From assembly GCA_947568835.1 (NCBI GenBank), contig OX387602.1:27083021-27147020 (forward strand): 64,000 bases of DNA, in the 5' to 3' direction. Below, piece by piece: positions 34,850-48,371 of this stretch. Origin of the DNA: Protonemura montana. Lineage: Eukaryota > Arthropoda > Insecta > Plecoptera > Nemouridae. A model generated the notes under the pieces. That model had not been told where the DNA came from. It made no database searches and was given only the letters and a program-made list of their open reading frames with translations. Position 1 is the stretch's first letter. Each line of letters opens with the position of its first letter. The translations under genes were made by a program, and so were the position numbers.

Positions 34850-36594
34850 TAGACATAAATAGTGTCAAGCTGAATTTTGCAGGATATGTTTCTTACACCT
34901 CCCCAAACTTAGGTCAGAAAGTTGATAAAAATAAAACCACGGGGTCATTGTTTTCCACCCCTATTAAGGGGCGGCGTTGGAACCAACACCGACCACCTCG
35001 TGTTGGCAGTGGCTCTGGCGGAACATTTGATTCTCCAGAATTTGATTCTTGGATGACAGTGTTGACGATTAACATGTCAGCATTTGCAGCAGCCTTATAA
35101 CAGCAGACGTCCCCGTTTCAAGCCTGGAACCGCCAGAATCTCTCCGAAGGCCTACAGCACGCAACTGCTGCAAGATGCACTTGGTGTAGACCGCGAGTAC
35201 ATTCTGTTCTTGCATGCCGTCTCAGGATGCGACACCACCTCCGCATTGTTCCTTCAGGGCAAGAGAAAGGCGCTCAAGATCTTTTCACGGAAGGAAAGCC
35301 TGGGCCAAACCTTAAAAGTGTTTAACTCTCCAGAGGCTGACGCAGAAACGATCGCTGCTGCTGGGGAGGAGTTCCCGATAGCTCTCTATGGTGACACCAC
35401 CTCCACATCCCTCGATGTGCTGAGGTTTACATCCTACAAGAGAACGGTGGCTAAGCAAGCTTTGAGTTCCAACTTCGACTTGGCCATGCCCTTCCGCCAA
35501 CAATAGCTGCAGCGCGACAACATTCCTTCCGTGTCTACCACCAAGTGCAGCAGTGGCGAGGGAATGACCTTCCAGCCACCCTCTGGGGATGGAAACTGGA
35601 AAATGACGAACTTCATCCAGTACCAACCTTGCAGCTGCCAGCTCCCGATCAGTTATTAAATGTAGTGAGCTGCAATTGCAAGACATCGTGCAGTGGAAAG
35701 TGCAGCTGTGTGCGAGCTGGATTTCGCTGCTCCCATATGTGCAGCCAGTGCAACGGTGCAACGTGCAACAACGCCATTTTACTCGAAGAGGACCCAGATG
35801 ACCCAGAGATGAACTGAAATGTAAAGTTAGACAAATATCGAAAGTACATGAGATGTGCTGGCAACCTGCAAATGATATTAACTCCAGCTCTGTGTATGAA
35901 TAGTATTACGCTTAAAGGCGATATATGCCAATCGTCCCTTACAAACTGTTTAAATATATCTGCACATAACATTTTAAACTAATAGACTACATAAAAGAAC
36001 TACCTACCTATTCAATTTTCATGAGATTTTTCTCACAAAAGTGAAAATAAAAGCCATAGATGTTGTAACACAATTATATAGTTTATCATATAGTTTAGTT
36101 CGACTTCGATACACCGTTATTAGAGTTTCTATTGGGATGTTTTCTACGCCACTAAAATGGAATCTGCCGTAACTATGTACTTATACTTATTATTTACACT
36201 GAATAAGCTTTCCTCGTCGATAGAACTCAAAATATTATAGTCAAAACCCAAGAGATAGCCCAGATAAAGCAAATGCAAAAAAATGCGTCATCTTTAAACT
36301 GACCAATTATCTTAAGACCAATCTTAAGACCAATATCTTGGTCACCCCTGAATATATTTGCAATGTGATTGATACTGTTCGATTTGTAATTTAATAAGCT
36401 ACAACATTGCCGTTTAAACTTTTTTGATACCTCCCTTATCTTCGCCAATAATGGCGTATTTCAGCAACGTCGCCCCTAAATAGGGGTAGAAAACAATGAT
36501 GCCATGGATTGATTCTTATCAACTTTCTGGCCTAAGTTTGGGAAGGTGTAAGGAACATATCCTGCAAAATGCAGCTTGACACTTATTATGTCTA
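34850..36594. mobile_element. DNA transposon with ~130-bp inverted repeats
   Basis: Left end 34850-34980 and right end 36464-36594 are inverted copies (TAGACATAAATAGTGTCAAG against the complement of CTTGACACTTATTATGTCTA), continuing through CAGGATATGTT, TCAGAAAGTTGATAA and CCCCTATTAAGGGGCG. The interior carries the broken CXC-domain protein at 35084-35817. The element is about 1.7 kb. The paired ends around a transposon-type protein argue for one DNA transposon, now inactive; the superfamily is not assigned. Flanking target duplications were not evident. Confidence 0.75.
35084..35817 (+). pseudogene. Transposon-borne protein with C-terminal CXC cysteine cluster (broken)
   Basis: The first frame (35084-35506) contains FLHAVSGCDTTSALFLQGKR and ends in SSNFDLAMPFRQQ before a TAG. 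After a further frame shift near 35535 the protein resumes (QQWRGNDLPATLWGWKLEND) and ends with CNCKTSCSGKCSCVRAGFRC SHMCSQC (35670-35745). HAxxGCDTTSA followed by a terminal tesmin/TSO1-like Cys cluster is a layout I know from multicopy invertebrate proteins of transposon origin. The stop plus frameshift mark it as dead. The N-terminus is missing. Confidence 0.7.
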
Positions 36595-36756
36595 CCTACC
36601 TCAAACCTTATTATGCCTAGGCCATATGGCTTGGCATAGGAATCATGTTTTTGCGAAGGAATAACATTTAATGTAGGCTACTTTTTGTTGCGGTTTTTGT
36701 TGTGGCGAATAACGAGACTCTGGCGCTCATTTGGGTACAGGCCTTCAAACTCAAAG

Positions 36757-37479
36757 ATGGTGGGTAACGCGATGGAGGTCGCCGTGAACGATATCTGCTT
36801 ACCGGGGGATGTGGTGTTTCGCTCTAAAGCTGATATTAAAACGACTAAAACAGTGTTAGGACCAGGACTTACAATTTCTTCAGATAAGGTTCTAATTACA
36901 AAAAGTGGCGTCCTCCGCAAACTAGAACCAAACACTTACTTCGTTGACTGTCATCAAAAACGCTATGTGCCTGCACGTGGAGAATCTGTGGTTGGAATAA
37001 TCACCAACAAATCTGGGGATATTTTCAAAGCAGACATTGGCTCGAGTGAACAAGCATCTCTTTCCTATCTTGCATTCGAAGGAGCGACAAAGAAAAATCG
37101 ACCAGCAGTGAATGTCGGAGATGTGGTATTCGCCAAATTGGTTATGGCCAGCCAGTATATGGAACCTGAACTTGTTTGTGTAAACTCTCTTGGGAAAAAA
37201 GGTATGCTTGGTGTTCTTCCCGCAGATGGGTTTCTCTTCACATGTAATCTCAACCTTGTGCGAAAAATCCTCAATCCCAATTGTAAATTGTTGGTCATAC
37301 TAGGACGCGAAATACCACATGAAATTGCTGTTGGAATGAACGGAAAAATTTGGCTCAAGGCAAAATCTGTAAAAGAGACGATAGCAATTGCTAACGCAAT
37401 ACTATCTTCAGAAAGCCTGTCCAATGAAGAAATAGTTTACATGTGTGATGATGTTGTCAACGTGTTGTCAAGGGTGTAA
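36757..37479 (+). CDS. EXOSC3: EXOSC3 / RRP40, RNA exosome cap subunit (intronless)
   Basis: A single frame gives 240 residues from the ATG at 36757 (A at -3, G at +4); 36772 is the alternative start, and the frame is open upstream to 36685. Order: N-terminal domain (LPGDVVFRS), S1-type RNA-binding region (QKRYVPARGESVVGIITNKS then GDIFKADIGSSEQASLSYLA), and C-terminal KH-type domain with FEGATKKNRP, GMNGKIWLKAKSV. RRP40 is one of three cap proteins on the nine-subunit exosome core, guiding RNA into the channel in nucleus and cytoplasm. Poly(A) signal AATAAA is at 37577-37582. Oddity: no introns, unlike every other intact gene here, and it starts about 160 bases after the transposon end at 36594. 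A functional retrocopy is possible, but nothing is broken. Confidence 0.93.
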   Translation: MVGNAMEVAVNDICLPGDVVFRSKADIKTTKTVLGPGLTISSDKVLITKSGVLRKLEPNTYFVDCHQKRYVPARGESVVGIITNKSGDIFKADIGSSEQASLSYLAFEGATKKNRPAVNVGDVVFAKLVMASQYMEPELVCVNSLGKKGMLGVLPADGFLFTCNLNLVRKILNPNCKLLVILGREIPHEIAVGMNGKIWLKAKSVKETIAIANAILSSESLSNEEIVYMCDDVVNVLSRV

Positions 37480-37582
37480 TCTGTAATGAAAAATTACATG
37501 TACTGTAATTTCTTATCATTCTTGTAATTATACATATTTGCAAGACGTTACAATCAAGATGTTTTTGTACAAAAATAATAAA

Positions 37583-39687
37583 TATTGGTTTGAATTATGA
37601 TTGACTTCTATTGAATTTACTATTAAAATCTTACTTCAACCCGTTTATTATATAAATCTTTGAACAAAACTGAAGTTTTAAAAATAACTGGAACCTTAGC
37701 GATATTGGCGATTCCTGAATATTGGATTCCTATACTATTTATTTTTTAATACCACCACTGTGTTGTCTGTATATGACCTCATTTGGCCAGACAGAAAGTT
37801 TTGCTGAAAAAAAAAAATGAAGGAAAAATCGTTACAATCCAGGAATGGACACAGGCGAGGACTCTGGAATTGAAAATGGTCTGTTATAGACTAACACTCA
37901 ACTTGTATTATTATGTCTATGGTTTTGGGAAAGAAATGGATAAGCTCAAAGTTAGCTTTTAATCTGGCAACTAATAACATTAATTCTTCATCCTGAAATA
38001 ATTTTCTTTTATTGAATAGTAGGTAACGGTGTTTATGCATATCGCAGAAGCTCATCAGATTTGTATGAACAAAATGGTACTACCAGGAAAGTTTTGATCG
38101 ACAGACAATTAAGAAAAATTGAGCTTGAGAAGAGACGTTGTCATGAAAGTAGCAAACTTAGTCCCTAGCTACAGGTTAGTGCCGTGCAGGTCGTAACAAG
38201 AAACTACGTAACATTACTAACGATGGTTTGTTGTGAGGAGAAACCTAGGTTAATATGCTAACATATGTCACTAGTTACTACTCTTGAATATTAACTACTA
38301 GTATTTATCAAGAACAAGCAATCCCTATTTCAGCTAAATGGGCATTCCTACAATCACGGCATCATTTCACACATCTTACTTTTTGTACAAGGCTTGTCCA
38401 GCAAAATTTATAATATACATCACTAATAACTATCCAAGCAGAAATCAAAGACAGCTGTCTCATGTAATACAATTACATTTCGACAATCTTGTTGGAACAC
38501 AGAAAGCACAATTTACTGGCTCTGAATGCTTACACAAGCATAGTACATAGTTTTGAATTATAATCACAGGTATTAATACCTAATATGGTTACACCATACG
38601 ATGGTCAGACATTGCAGATTGACATAACTGTTTGCTACATTACGAGGTATTGAAAAGCAGTGAGAGCACCATCATTCACAAGAATTCAAGTTTGGCTTGT
38701 GAGGTCAACAATTAGGTAAGAACAACTCATGATTTATCCTAATTTTTGTCTCCAGTCACGCTGCCGTACAACATTCCTTTCTAATGAAACCACGTTATGA
38801 TAAATGGTGTGCATTTTAAAGGCATTTTAAATTAATTTGACAATGTCTAACCAAATCAGGGTGCTCATTGTAGCGCATACTATATTTATTTAGCAATAGC
38901 CCATCATTACATTTCACAACATAAATTAAATATATCTCAAAACCAATCGACTGTCTCCAGCCGTGATGGCGAAGGTACACATCACAATGAATCGAAACTA
39001 GTGTACTCTTATCGTACAATAGCTATAAATGTATGAATCGATTAAAGGGACCGATTAAGCATAGGTCTGGTCCAATGCTTGGTTTGCAAAGTGTTTCAAA
39101 TTTCAAAATCCTGGAGTTAAATGTTGCAATTTCTTTATAATTATATCACAATTCCCAAGATGTAGGAAACATGCTTCCAAAGAGAAATCTGTCAGAAAAA
39201 GAAGGGCCAGCGACTAGTAGGTAGACATTATTTGAGAAGTCCAGGCAATGGCAGAAAATGTGATGAAGAGTAATGCAATTATGTAGCTGGCTTTAGAAGG
39301 GTATGACCAAAAAACCTACCTATCTTTCTTTTGTGGCCCCAGGCTGACAGAGACCACATTAGCAAACTCCTATTCATAATCCAAGTTCTACCCATGCCAT
39401 TTCCTGACGTATAGAAGCAAAGATCATTCCGACGCTATCTTATAACATGTTTTACCTTATACGCTAATGTATACTCTGTGAAATTGTTGGTAATGCTTAC
39501 AACCTTTTTGGTTGATTTCAAGCAGAAATGTACAAAAGCCAAACAGAAAAGATGGTCTATGACAGGTAAAGCAAAGGAGCTTTTCACAATAGTATGGTTG
39601 GTATAAATTATTAGGAGGGCTAACAACTTAATAATAACTCTGTTCGTAACCAACGATTGCTAAGCTGAGAGGAAAGTCGATTCGTTT
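37583..39687. other. 3' regions of EXOSC3 and LIS1; no gene seen
   Basis: EXOSC3 and LIS1 converge here. A candidate LIS1 poly(A) signal (TTTATT on the plus strand) is at 38885-38890, which would give a 3' UTR of about 800 bases. Short frames on both strands have no family match. Confidence 0.5.
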
Positions 39688-42600
39688 CTAGCGACACTCC
39701 CACACTTTCGCCGTTTGATCAACGCTCCCTGTTATAACGAATGGATGAGTCTTGTGAAAATCTGAAACAACAACAAAAAGTATTTTTTCCTGTTTCTATG
39801 ATTAATTGCAGACAGAATTCAGAGCTACTAACAAAACGCTATGATAATTGCTACTTTGCACAGCCAGACTTGGGCAAGTGCGTACAGTGTGGAGTGGCAC
39901 TTTTTCGGGGCACCCGGAGTTCCAGGTGCCCGCAGACTTGGTAGACCCATGGGAATTAAACAGCAAAAAGTTACTACCATCACTGAAACTCTGGGCTTCC
40001 CTGAAATGCATATATTTTATATTTTTATTTAAAAAGGAACAAGGATGGTAATTACTAAGCTTGTCTCTCAAGCCAAGAACATTGCTAAGAAGCTAAACAC
40101 AGCAACCTACATTTTAGAGTAACTATTCTTGTTTGTGCCTCTCTCTTCAATTTAAAATTTCTATGAAAGATCTGGTTAAGTCTGCTGTCAAAGTAAGTGT
40201 AACTGCAGCAAATATACCATTTCTACAATTACAATTAACAGTTGTTAAAGTTAAAAGTAACATATCCACTAATTTTGATTTAACATCTTCTAAACATATT
40301 ATCATCTAAATTACTTTTGTGGTACCACTCAAATTTTGTTGGAAGGCTGTGGCTAACTCAAAGGCGCGTAACTTTGCGCTCGACTCACCGAGTGAAGTAC
40401 AAAAGTGCGAGTGCGCCTCAAGCGTCTTCATGCAGCGCTTGTTGCGCAGGTCCCACACACGCAGCGTCTTGTCGTCGCTGGCAGACACCAGATACTTGCC
40501 ACCCGGGTGGAAAACAACGCCTCGCACCCAGTTGTCGTGACCGATCAGCGTGAACAAGCACATGTTGGTGCCGACGTCCCACACCTACGACAATCACAGC
40601 GTAAGGAAGAACCTACGGCGACTTCAAGCAGGGGAAACCAGCTGCTATAGGCTCGTCCTCGTTAACATTATTGTTTCTTACTTTAGGAATGCATAGTCTT
40701 GCTGTTAAGGATACATTGTACCTATTATGTATCAGGATAGATCCATGGTAGGTGGCAGCTGACTTAAGATTGGTTTAGATAAGAAAATACATTTCTGATG
40801 CAGTTACTGTGGTTACCACTGCACATAATATATTAAATTAAATAATCTGACTAAAAACTAAAAAAATAGAACAACTAGAAGGCATTTATGGGCTAGACAG
40901 TATATATTTTTTATATTGCCTTCATGAAACACTTCCTTTTAAAGTAAGCCACTTTCTTCTATCTTCTTCTTTTACCGTGACAAAGACCAGTATGTCAAAA
41001 CTTAAACAAAACTATGCGGTGGTGACTTTCAACTCACAGGGAAGTTGCACCCTTTCTTTTCCTGCCCCCCATCCTTACTTTGGACGAGGTAGAGATTTAT
41101 CTCTTGCTCAGCTCAACACAAAGACAATTAAACTACCCATTGAGAGTTAAAGAACTAGTTTATGAAACTTGAAAAAAACAAGACCATACAAAAAATTACA
41201 ATGAAAATTATTTCTTGGAAAAACCAAGACCCGGCTTTTGATTCCTACCTTGATAGACTTGTCGCGTGATCCGGAGGCCAGGAAAGGTCCGACTCGGGTG
41301 CCCTTCTTGTTGTCCGCACCTGCGCCGTCGTTGATTGCAGCAGCGGCGGATTCGGGCGCCCACGCAATGCATTCGACGACGTGGTCGTGATCGCGCAGCT
41401 CAGCCTTGCACTCGGCGCGAGAAGACGACCACACGCGGACCGTCTGGTCATTGGAGCACGACGCGATCAACGAGCCGTCAGCACAAACGCGAACCATGCG
41501 CACCCAGTCGCGGTGTCCCACGAACGTCTTCACGCAGTAGCTGCAGCAAACAGACATATCCCATTATAATCAGCATCATTTAGAGTTGGCGGTTCTTTTC
41601 CCAACAGTAGCGTATCCTGTTCCCAAGCCTTCCTAGCTATATTACCAGTCCCCTTAAGAAGCAGGCTTCATACGGAATGTGTGTGTTTACATCTCACAAT
41701 TGCATTAAGTAACAATGTCAAGGCTTGGTTTGCTAGCGTGTCAAAATTGGGATCTGTATGAACCCAAAGAGCCTGATGATTCGGTTGCTGTGAAATTGAT
41801 CAGACTCTGCTTTCCAGCACAGTCCAGCTTGTCATATATCCAAGAAGGTAATTACTTACCCAGTAGCCACCTCCCACATCTTGATGGTACGATCGCGCGA
41901 GGATGACACGATGAAGTCGCTGCCCGGCATGAAAGCGACGCTCGACACGTTGTGGTCGTGTCCGTGCATCGTCTTGATACACTCATGGCTTGTGAAGTCC
42001 CACAGCTTGATCGTCATGTCAGCGCTACATGACGCTGAAATACAGTGGACGGACGTGTTCAAGGCATGCTCGGGCTTGAGGAGTTGAAATTCAACAACCC
42101 ACTTTACTATCACCCCTGCTCTATTGATACTACCAATGCTATAAAATATCTCTGAGCGTGATAATGGTAGTGTGCATAACTGCATAATTATGAATGAAAC
42201 AGTAATTTTTAATTAAGAAGTGCGATTGCTACGTTAATTGAGTCTCATTCATAGTTAAGTTCTTCACGTTGACAATCCAAAAATGTATGAAATGAAACAC
42301 ACAATAGGTTGGTCAGCTGTTATAATAAAGGCCCTCCAATATTATAATACAGAACTCAAGGCCATTTTGCTAGTGTGTGCTGACGTTAATATTGACACTG
42401 CATTCGTCCATATGCCCAGCCCAGAGCAGGTGAGTCAGGGCTAGCAAGGTTTGGCACACCATAGCCCGAGTATGTGTCATCGTTGGCAACTATTGGCTTA
42501 CCTAACATCTTGCCGGTCTGGTCGAAGGCGATGTCTTGCACCGAATCCGTGTGACCCTTTAGAGTTCGCTCGTACTCGCCAGTCTCAAAGTCCCACACTT

Positions 42601-45600
42601 TGAGGACAGCGTCTTCACTTGCGGTTACCATCACGCTGAACACCGGGTGGAAAATCACCTAGAGGAAACAAACGCGCTTTAGTAAGGGTTGCCCTGTCCT
42701 CGGCCTAGTTTCAAAAGAAAAAAAAACATCCACTAGTTTTTTTTTTTTTTTGGCAAAGGCTACTCTAACAAGTAGCTGTGGTGCTGATACTGATGTTTGA
42801 TAGGGATAACTCTTTTATCAATAACTTTTCCCTTAGGTTCTGTTTCAGATCTCCACAAAATATATAGCTACAATCTATTCTAGTAAACTGGGTTGGTTAA
42901 AAGTTACAAGGGTATTGGATTTCTCATTTTGGCTGTTTTTGAGTTTGCAAATGGAAAAGTTCCATCCAAGTTTAATGCGGATCCTGTGGTGACTTGCCCA
43001 AAAACAATGGGCAGTAAAAGATTCCCTACTCTGCTCTCTCCTGTACAAAAGAAAGAAACCAAGTTCCCCACAAGGTCATTCACCTTGGTAACAGGTGCTC
43101 GATGACCAGAGAGACAGAACTTCTCCGGTGGCCGCGGGATCCACTCTGCAGGCGAACGCTTGCCGCGAGTAGGTGCCCCTTCGATGTACTCCTTCTCTGC
43201 CTCGGACAGCTTCGACTCCAGCTCCATAACTTTCTTCTGCAGCCGGATCACCGAAGTCCATTTCTTCTCCAGCAGCCCCCCGTACTTGCGCTCCACCTCT
43301 CCGGGCATATCTGCCTCCTTCTTGAATGCCTCCAGCGCATCTGTGTAGCCATTACTGCTGAAGTAGTCGGCGATTGATTTGTTTCTGGAAACAAGGACAC
43401 ATTTTCTCAGACACCTGTCTTATTTATACCCTACCTTGACACTGGTTTGGGAAACTAATTGGCATGCTGGGTTGATAGCCTTCTCGACTCTTCTCGAATC
43501 TCTTTTTTCCATTTTAGCATTCAAAACACAGCTTGGAAAAAACCCAACCAGTGTATTTGCTACTTTCATGGCCAAGGCAAAGGAATATCAAAATATTTCA
43601 GCTCTTGTGGTCACAAAAAAATTGGCTTTTGCAATCTTCTTTTGGCTATACACTAAGTTGCTAGAATCTTGCACTTCATTTATACCTACAAATACAATAA
43701 TATTTTAAAATACTAATCCCTGCAAATAGTTATGTTAGCTTGAGGGCCAATTACAGTTACTTAATCCACCCTTCCCCAAACCACTAAAAATACACACTTA
43801 GTGTTAAGGGCATACATGAAAACCATGCCTGTTTGCACTTGAAATGAAATTGAAAGAAACTGTATTATTTCCTACAAAAATCTACTTTAGCATCCTTCTG
43901 GCATTAGGAAGACAAAAGCCGATAACTATTTAAAAAACAGCAAGGGCACAAGTTTTAATTTATTCGAAATTGGCATACTGGTGGATTGGCTCTCAAAATC
44001 GAACTGCTTTGTCGTAAAAAACCCAACCAAATCATAAAAAGTGTCGAAATTTTATTTGACGTCAGCCAGCTACGGTAGACCAGAATGTTATTTTTTTTCA
44101 GTTCTAGTGCTGAAGGTAGGATGCTTTAACGGACACCGGGGTGTGTAGGCGTCAGGTTTCGCGTTGACGTCGTTATTAGTCTGAGAAAACAGGCAGGCCG
44201 CCGACGAAGTGAGGCGACGGCGCCAGCCACACACATGAGCCGGCGTCGGTTGCCGGCGTCGTTGCCGATCAATAAGGGTGCGCGACGTCACAGTCATGAG
44301 GTCCAGTGAATCGAAGTGCAGATCCGTTTATTTCCCCCACAGCGCCAGGACCAAGATCTACCACATGCACACATCGCCCATCTGTTTTGCGACGGCCACT
44401 ATGTTCATTGTAACTAACGCCAGCGGTTTGATAGCTGGAGAGAAACCAGCAAGGCCGCATATCTGCTTGACAATTCTCTGTAGCTGGTGACGCGAAGGAC
44501 AATGACTTCCTTGCAAGACGAGGCACCTAAAGCGAATTGATTTGATGGATTCTGTCATTCAACAGCTATCTAGAGAAGCGCCGAGGTAATGTCAGTTGCC
44601 TACGGCATGGACGTGATGAAAGCGCAATGACAAAATGAAAACTCGAATGTCGCAACCAGCGAAATCGAGCCCGAACAAATTGACGCTGACAATTAAAATG
44701 ACCGATTTATTGAACTGGTAATCGCCATGAAACGTTAGCAAATGTTTATCTATTATTTGCTATTCAGACAGCCAGTGCGCGATAACGCCCAAACAAAGTA
44801 GCTCGAAGCTGCCAGAAATCTATGGCTTTCCGGGAGGGGAAAGACAAGTTTTTAAAGGTTGCAGTCGAATTTATGGCTTCAGTGTTCAGAAAACCATTGT
44901 TTCAGGTGCGGTAAAATACAGCTAAGCAATAAATGGCAACTAACACATCGAGGCGTAAAACCAAACGAATTGCCTTACGCTTAGCATCGTGTTATGCATA
45001 TCGAAAATCTACTGGCGGAGAAAGGTTTTCCTCTGGGTACTCGCAATATACTGTGGTCAGCTAAAAATGTCGATGAGTGATTGGAAACCGTAAACGCGTC
45101 TCGCTTTAAAAGGCCCTAGTCACGAACTAGCATGGTCAAGAAGGTAGAAAATGAATCAATATCATGGCGCACGGACCAGCACTAAGTACAACCTCAGCCC
45201 GTGCACACGACGACCACTTATCCATGGGTCACGCGTCGACAATAATAGCGCATTCCAAGGGACGCGATGTAAGCGATCCGAGCGTAGTGTGAACTGACCA
45301 GACGCACTGCTCCACGGGCCGACCATCTCGAGTCGGCGCTCACAACAACACCATTAGGCACGACGGCGTTAGATAATAGCAGGCTGCAAGCACGATCGAA
45401 TCGCTCGAATCATTCACATCTCCGACAGCCGCGCGTTAAAATTACCATACAGCTGGGAGATTCAGGTTCAGCAGTCGAGTTTGGACCTACGTTCAAAATG
45501 AACTTGACCAAGCACTGATCGATCCTTGCACACGTCAGAGTCCGTATATATTTTTCTCTACCGCGACGTCCACCAGTCTGGCCACATTTTACTGCTGGCG

Positions 45601-48371
45601 AAGGCGTTTCGGACCAACAAATTTAACCGAAAGTAGTAATTGATAAGCAGAAAATCCCGACGCACTCTCTGGAAATGCGTTATAATTATTCATCGCATGA
45701 ATTAAAAGCCCACGGAATTTTAACAGCTACGCGTCACCGGCATGCGTAGAACGGTAATTATTTTGCGAGACGGGCCAGTTGACACGCATTGATCCGCGTA
45801 CATCGAACTTGTGTGAACGTTAGTCTTGATCTTTGCCACGGCTTGTAAGTTTACGCGCAAGACAAGTCCATGTAGGACCACTTTCTCATGTCAAATAAGA
45901 GTACCGCGTCAATTAAGTGAGTTTCTTGTTATATGAATTGACCTAGAACTTGCAGTGTGGATGGTTGGAGGCTAATTCACAATTCTCCTGCAAGAGTGAA
46001 ACGGGCGAAACCTCTGCGTGCGACCAGCCGCGATGGACAGTGATGCTGTGGTGGCTGTCATTCACTTTCATCCGGCCGTCCGCAGACAGGCACGTGAAGT
46101 GTCGTCTTGGCGGTCCATTCCGCCGAGCGGCCTCTGGAGGAGGTCTGCTCTTCGAGGACGTGCGACTAGAAAGTGCATGCGAGGAGCGGTTCGCCAGAGG
46201 AAGCCATACTTGGGCATGGCGATTGGTCAGCTTACGCACGGACCGGGGACTTAATAGTTGTGCGTAGGTAATTAGATGCTTCAGAACACGAATCAAGGCG
46301 GTAAACGTTAACAGGAGCTGCCATTAAGAGGCATCTCCGCCCCTGTGCGAGCAGAAGTCTACGCGGTTAGACTTTTTGGGGTGTAAAATTCCACGAAAAG
46401 AGTTCAAATACACATATTTGAAGGCTTTGTGTGACGACACCATAGGTTCAATTAAAAAATGAAAGGATAGCAAAGATGTGTACAGTCGTTCCCTATGCAT
46501 TTTTATTTCAGATTTTTCCCAGCAAGTTTAGATCCCTAAAAGTCTGACTGCGTAAGGGTCTGCAACGTAGGTGTTAGGTAGAAGTTGAGGTGCTAAGTCT
46601 CAACAAGAACGTTCTCGCTTGCCTCGAGTCGACGCCAAGTATCAACAAAATCACGTGCAATGAAAATCCGCCGATGTCGAACATAAAAAAATCTGCATAT
46701 TCTACTTTCAAGCCCGATAGCTTGGCTATCTGACGTCCGAAAACTTTGATTCGATATCGGCATTATGCAAATTGATTTATAAAAATCTTTAAATCACGAG
46801 TTCAATAAAATTACTACGTCTTTCACTATTTACAAGCTCAGACCGGCAGGCAGGACATAAATAATCTTAAGCGACCATTTCGAACGAGATTTAACTCCAG
46901 ACTGAGATATCGATCAACGCAGGCAGACTAACTGGCAGACGAGTTGCGAGCAGGCCGACTCTAGTCACATGTTTTGATTGCAAACAGTTCGCACTCAAAT
47001 CACGGTCGCATCGTAAGCAAATCGTACTTATTATTGTCACGACCAAACGCAAGTGACACATGGGCGAAAGTGAGCAGTTGCACCGCCGGCCGATACCACT
47101 GGCGACTTGGAAGAAGTGCAGCCTTTGGTGACAACCTTTCGTAAAAAATTACTCGCGTAAAGACGCGCGATGGTCGTTGCTCGACGGTGGACTGCTAGGT
47201 TGCATTGCAAAGCAACAATAAACACGTAGTAAAGAGAAGAACCACCTCTCGCAAGACAACACGAGTCATTCGGTAAGTCAACAGCCTCGCCAGTCGGAAC
47301 AACAATTCGCCGCCCCGAGGGCAGCTAGCAATCATCCGAGGCGAACGCAGCTACAATCAAGCACGCTCGTGACGCTAGGAGTAATTCTATGAAATCACAG
47401 ACTCCGGTCCATTTCGCGCAAACATCTCTACAGCTCAGCACCGGCTGCATTCCTCTAGAAGGAAGGAGTCGGTGCTGTTCGAGGCACCCATCATGAGAGG
47501 AGGCGAACCCGGGCCAGCAGGAAACGCCACCGAGGAAGGCCAATGTCCTGCCTGCAATCGCCATGAGTGCATACCTACACCGGATTATCTCGGCGCCCCA
47601 TTATTTCACAGATTAAATCAACTTCTGGGTTGATATTGTTTGCGCTGCTTCTTTGGTTCACAGCAGCATCGCACATCCCAGACACGCGAGCCAAGAAAAA
47701 GACTTTCTGTAAGCCGGAAGACCTCGGCAGCATTGCGTGAGGTTTTGCTGGCACGGTAAACTTTAATACACGATGATGAGCCGCATTTAGAATGCAGGAA
47801 CTGTCACTGGGAAGTCTACACCGCTAGTATTGTTGTTGTTACACACCCTTCTACCCGGTCCCTGATAAGGCGATGAAAGATTAGTGAGTGGGTCTGAGGT
47901 TTCGGAAATAAACGGTCTGAGAGAAAGGATCAAAACTCGTTCGCTATTCATGACTCGGAAGTTTAGTTGGCGTGGAACTGTGAACCAAGGTGAGGTGACA
48001 AACGAAATTTGTTATCATCCAGCAGGATGCCCTCACTGCTCCCACCTTGATAAAAACAGGACTCTTCCAGCAAACCCCCCGCTTAAGGGTGCTGTAGACA
48101 ACGCTATGTATAAGAATTCACACTAAACAATTCAGTTTTTTTTAGTCAAACCTGAACATTATTTGCAAAATAGAAATTCTCCTAAAATAATGTTAAGAAA
48201 AATCGCACAGAGATAAAAGCAGTTTAACGCAGTTTTAAACCCGGCACAACTCACGAGTAAGAAAATGTTTCGTAGTAAATTACGTAAAAGTACAAAAATT
48301 AAAAGTAAAAGTAAATTAAGTTATGACTGTAGTACTTACAACTCCTCCCGCTGCCGTTGAGATAGAACCAT
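39688..48371 (-). CDS. PAFAH1B1: LIS1 / PAFAH1B1, dynein regulator with seven WD40 repeats
   Basis: Exons in transcript order: 48371-48340, 43384-43084, 42658-42502, 42034-41860, 41540-41249, 40584-40389, 39761-39688. Phases agree and give 408 residues (human 410). The first coding exon is only 32 bases ([10 protein letters not shown] plus two bases), beyond a 4.95 kb intron. An in-frame ATG six bases upstream (48377, MKMVLSQ) is the alternative start. LisH motif ([13 protein letters not shown]) and coiled coil ([20 protein letters not shown]) are in exon 2. Seven WD repeats follow, with [49 protein letters not shown] and the final [16 protein letters not shown]1 forms dimers, binds the dynein motor and NudE, and drives nuclear migration. 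A few changes from vertebrates occur, but no structural residue appears lost. Confidence 0.96.
43385..48339. other. LIS1 intron 1 (4.95 kb), no gene seen
   Basis: Both splice sites are identified (donor GTAAGT at 48339, acceptor CCAG before 43384). Scattered frames of 60-120 codons on either strand lack family matches and splice support. Unlike 22-36 kb, no repeat shared within the window was found. Large first introns often hold regulatory DNA; nothing specific is visible. Confidence 0.55.

Noticed and set aside
44088-47564. Several 60-120 codon frames in LIS1 intron 1
   Set aside because: No family match, no splice signals, overlapping frames on both strands; expected by chance in moderately GC-rich DNA.
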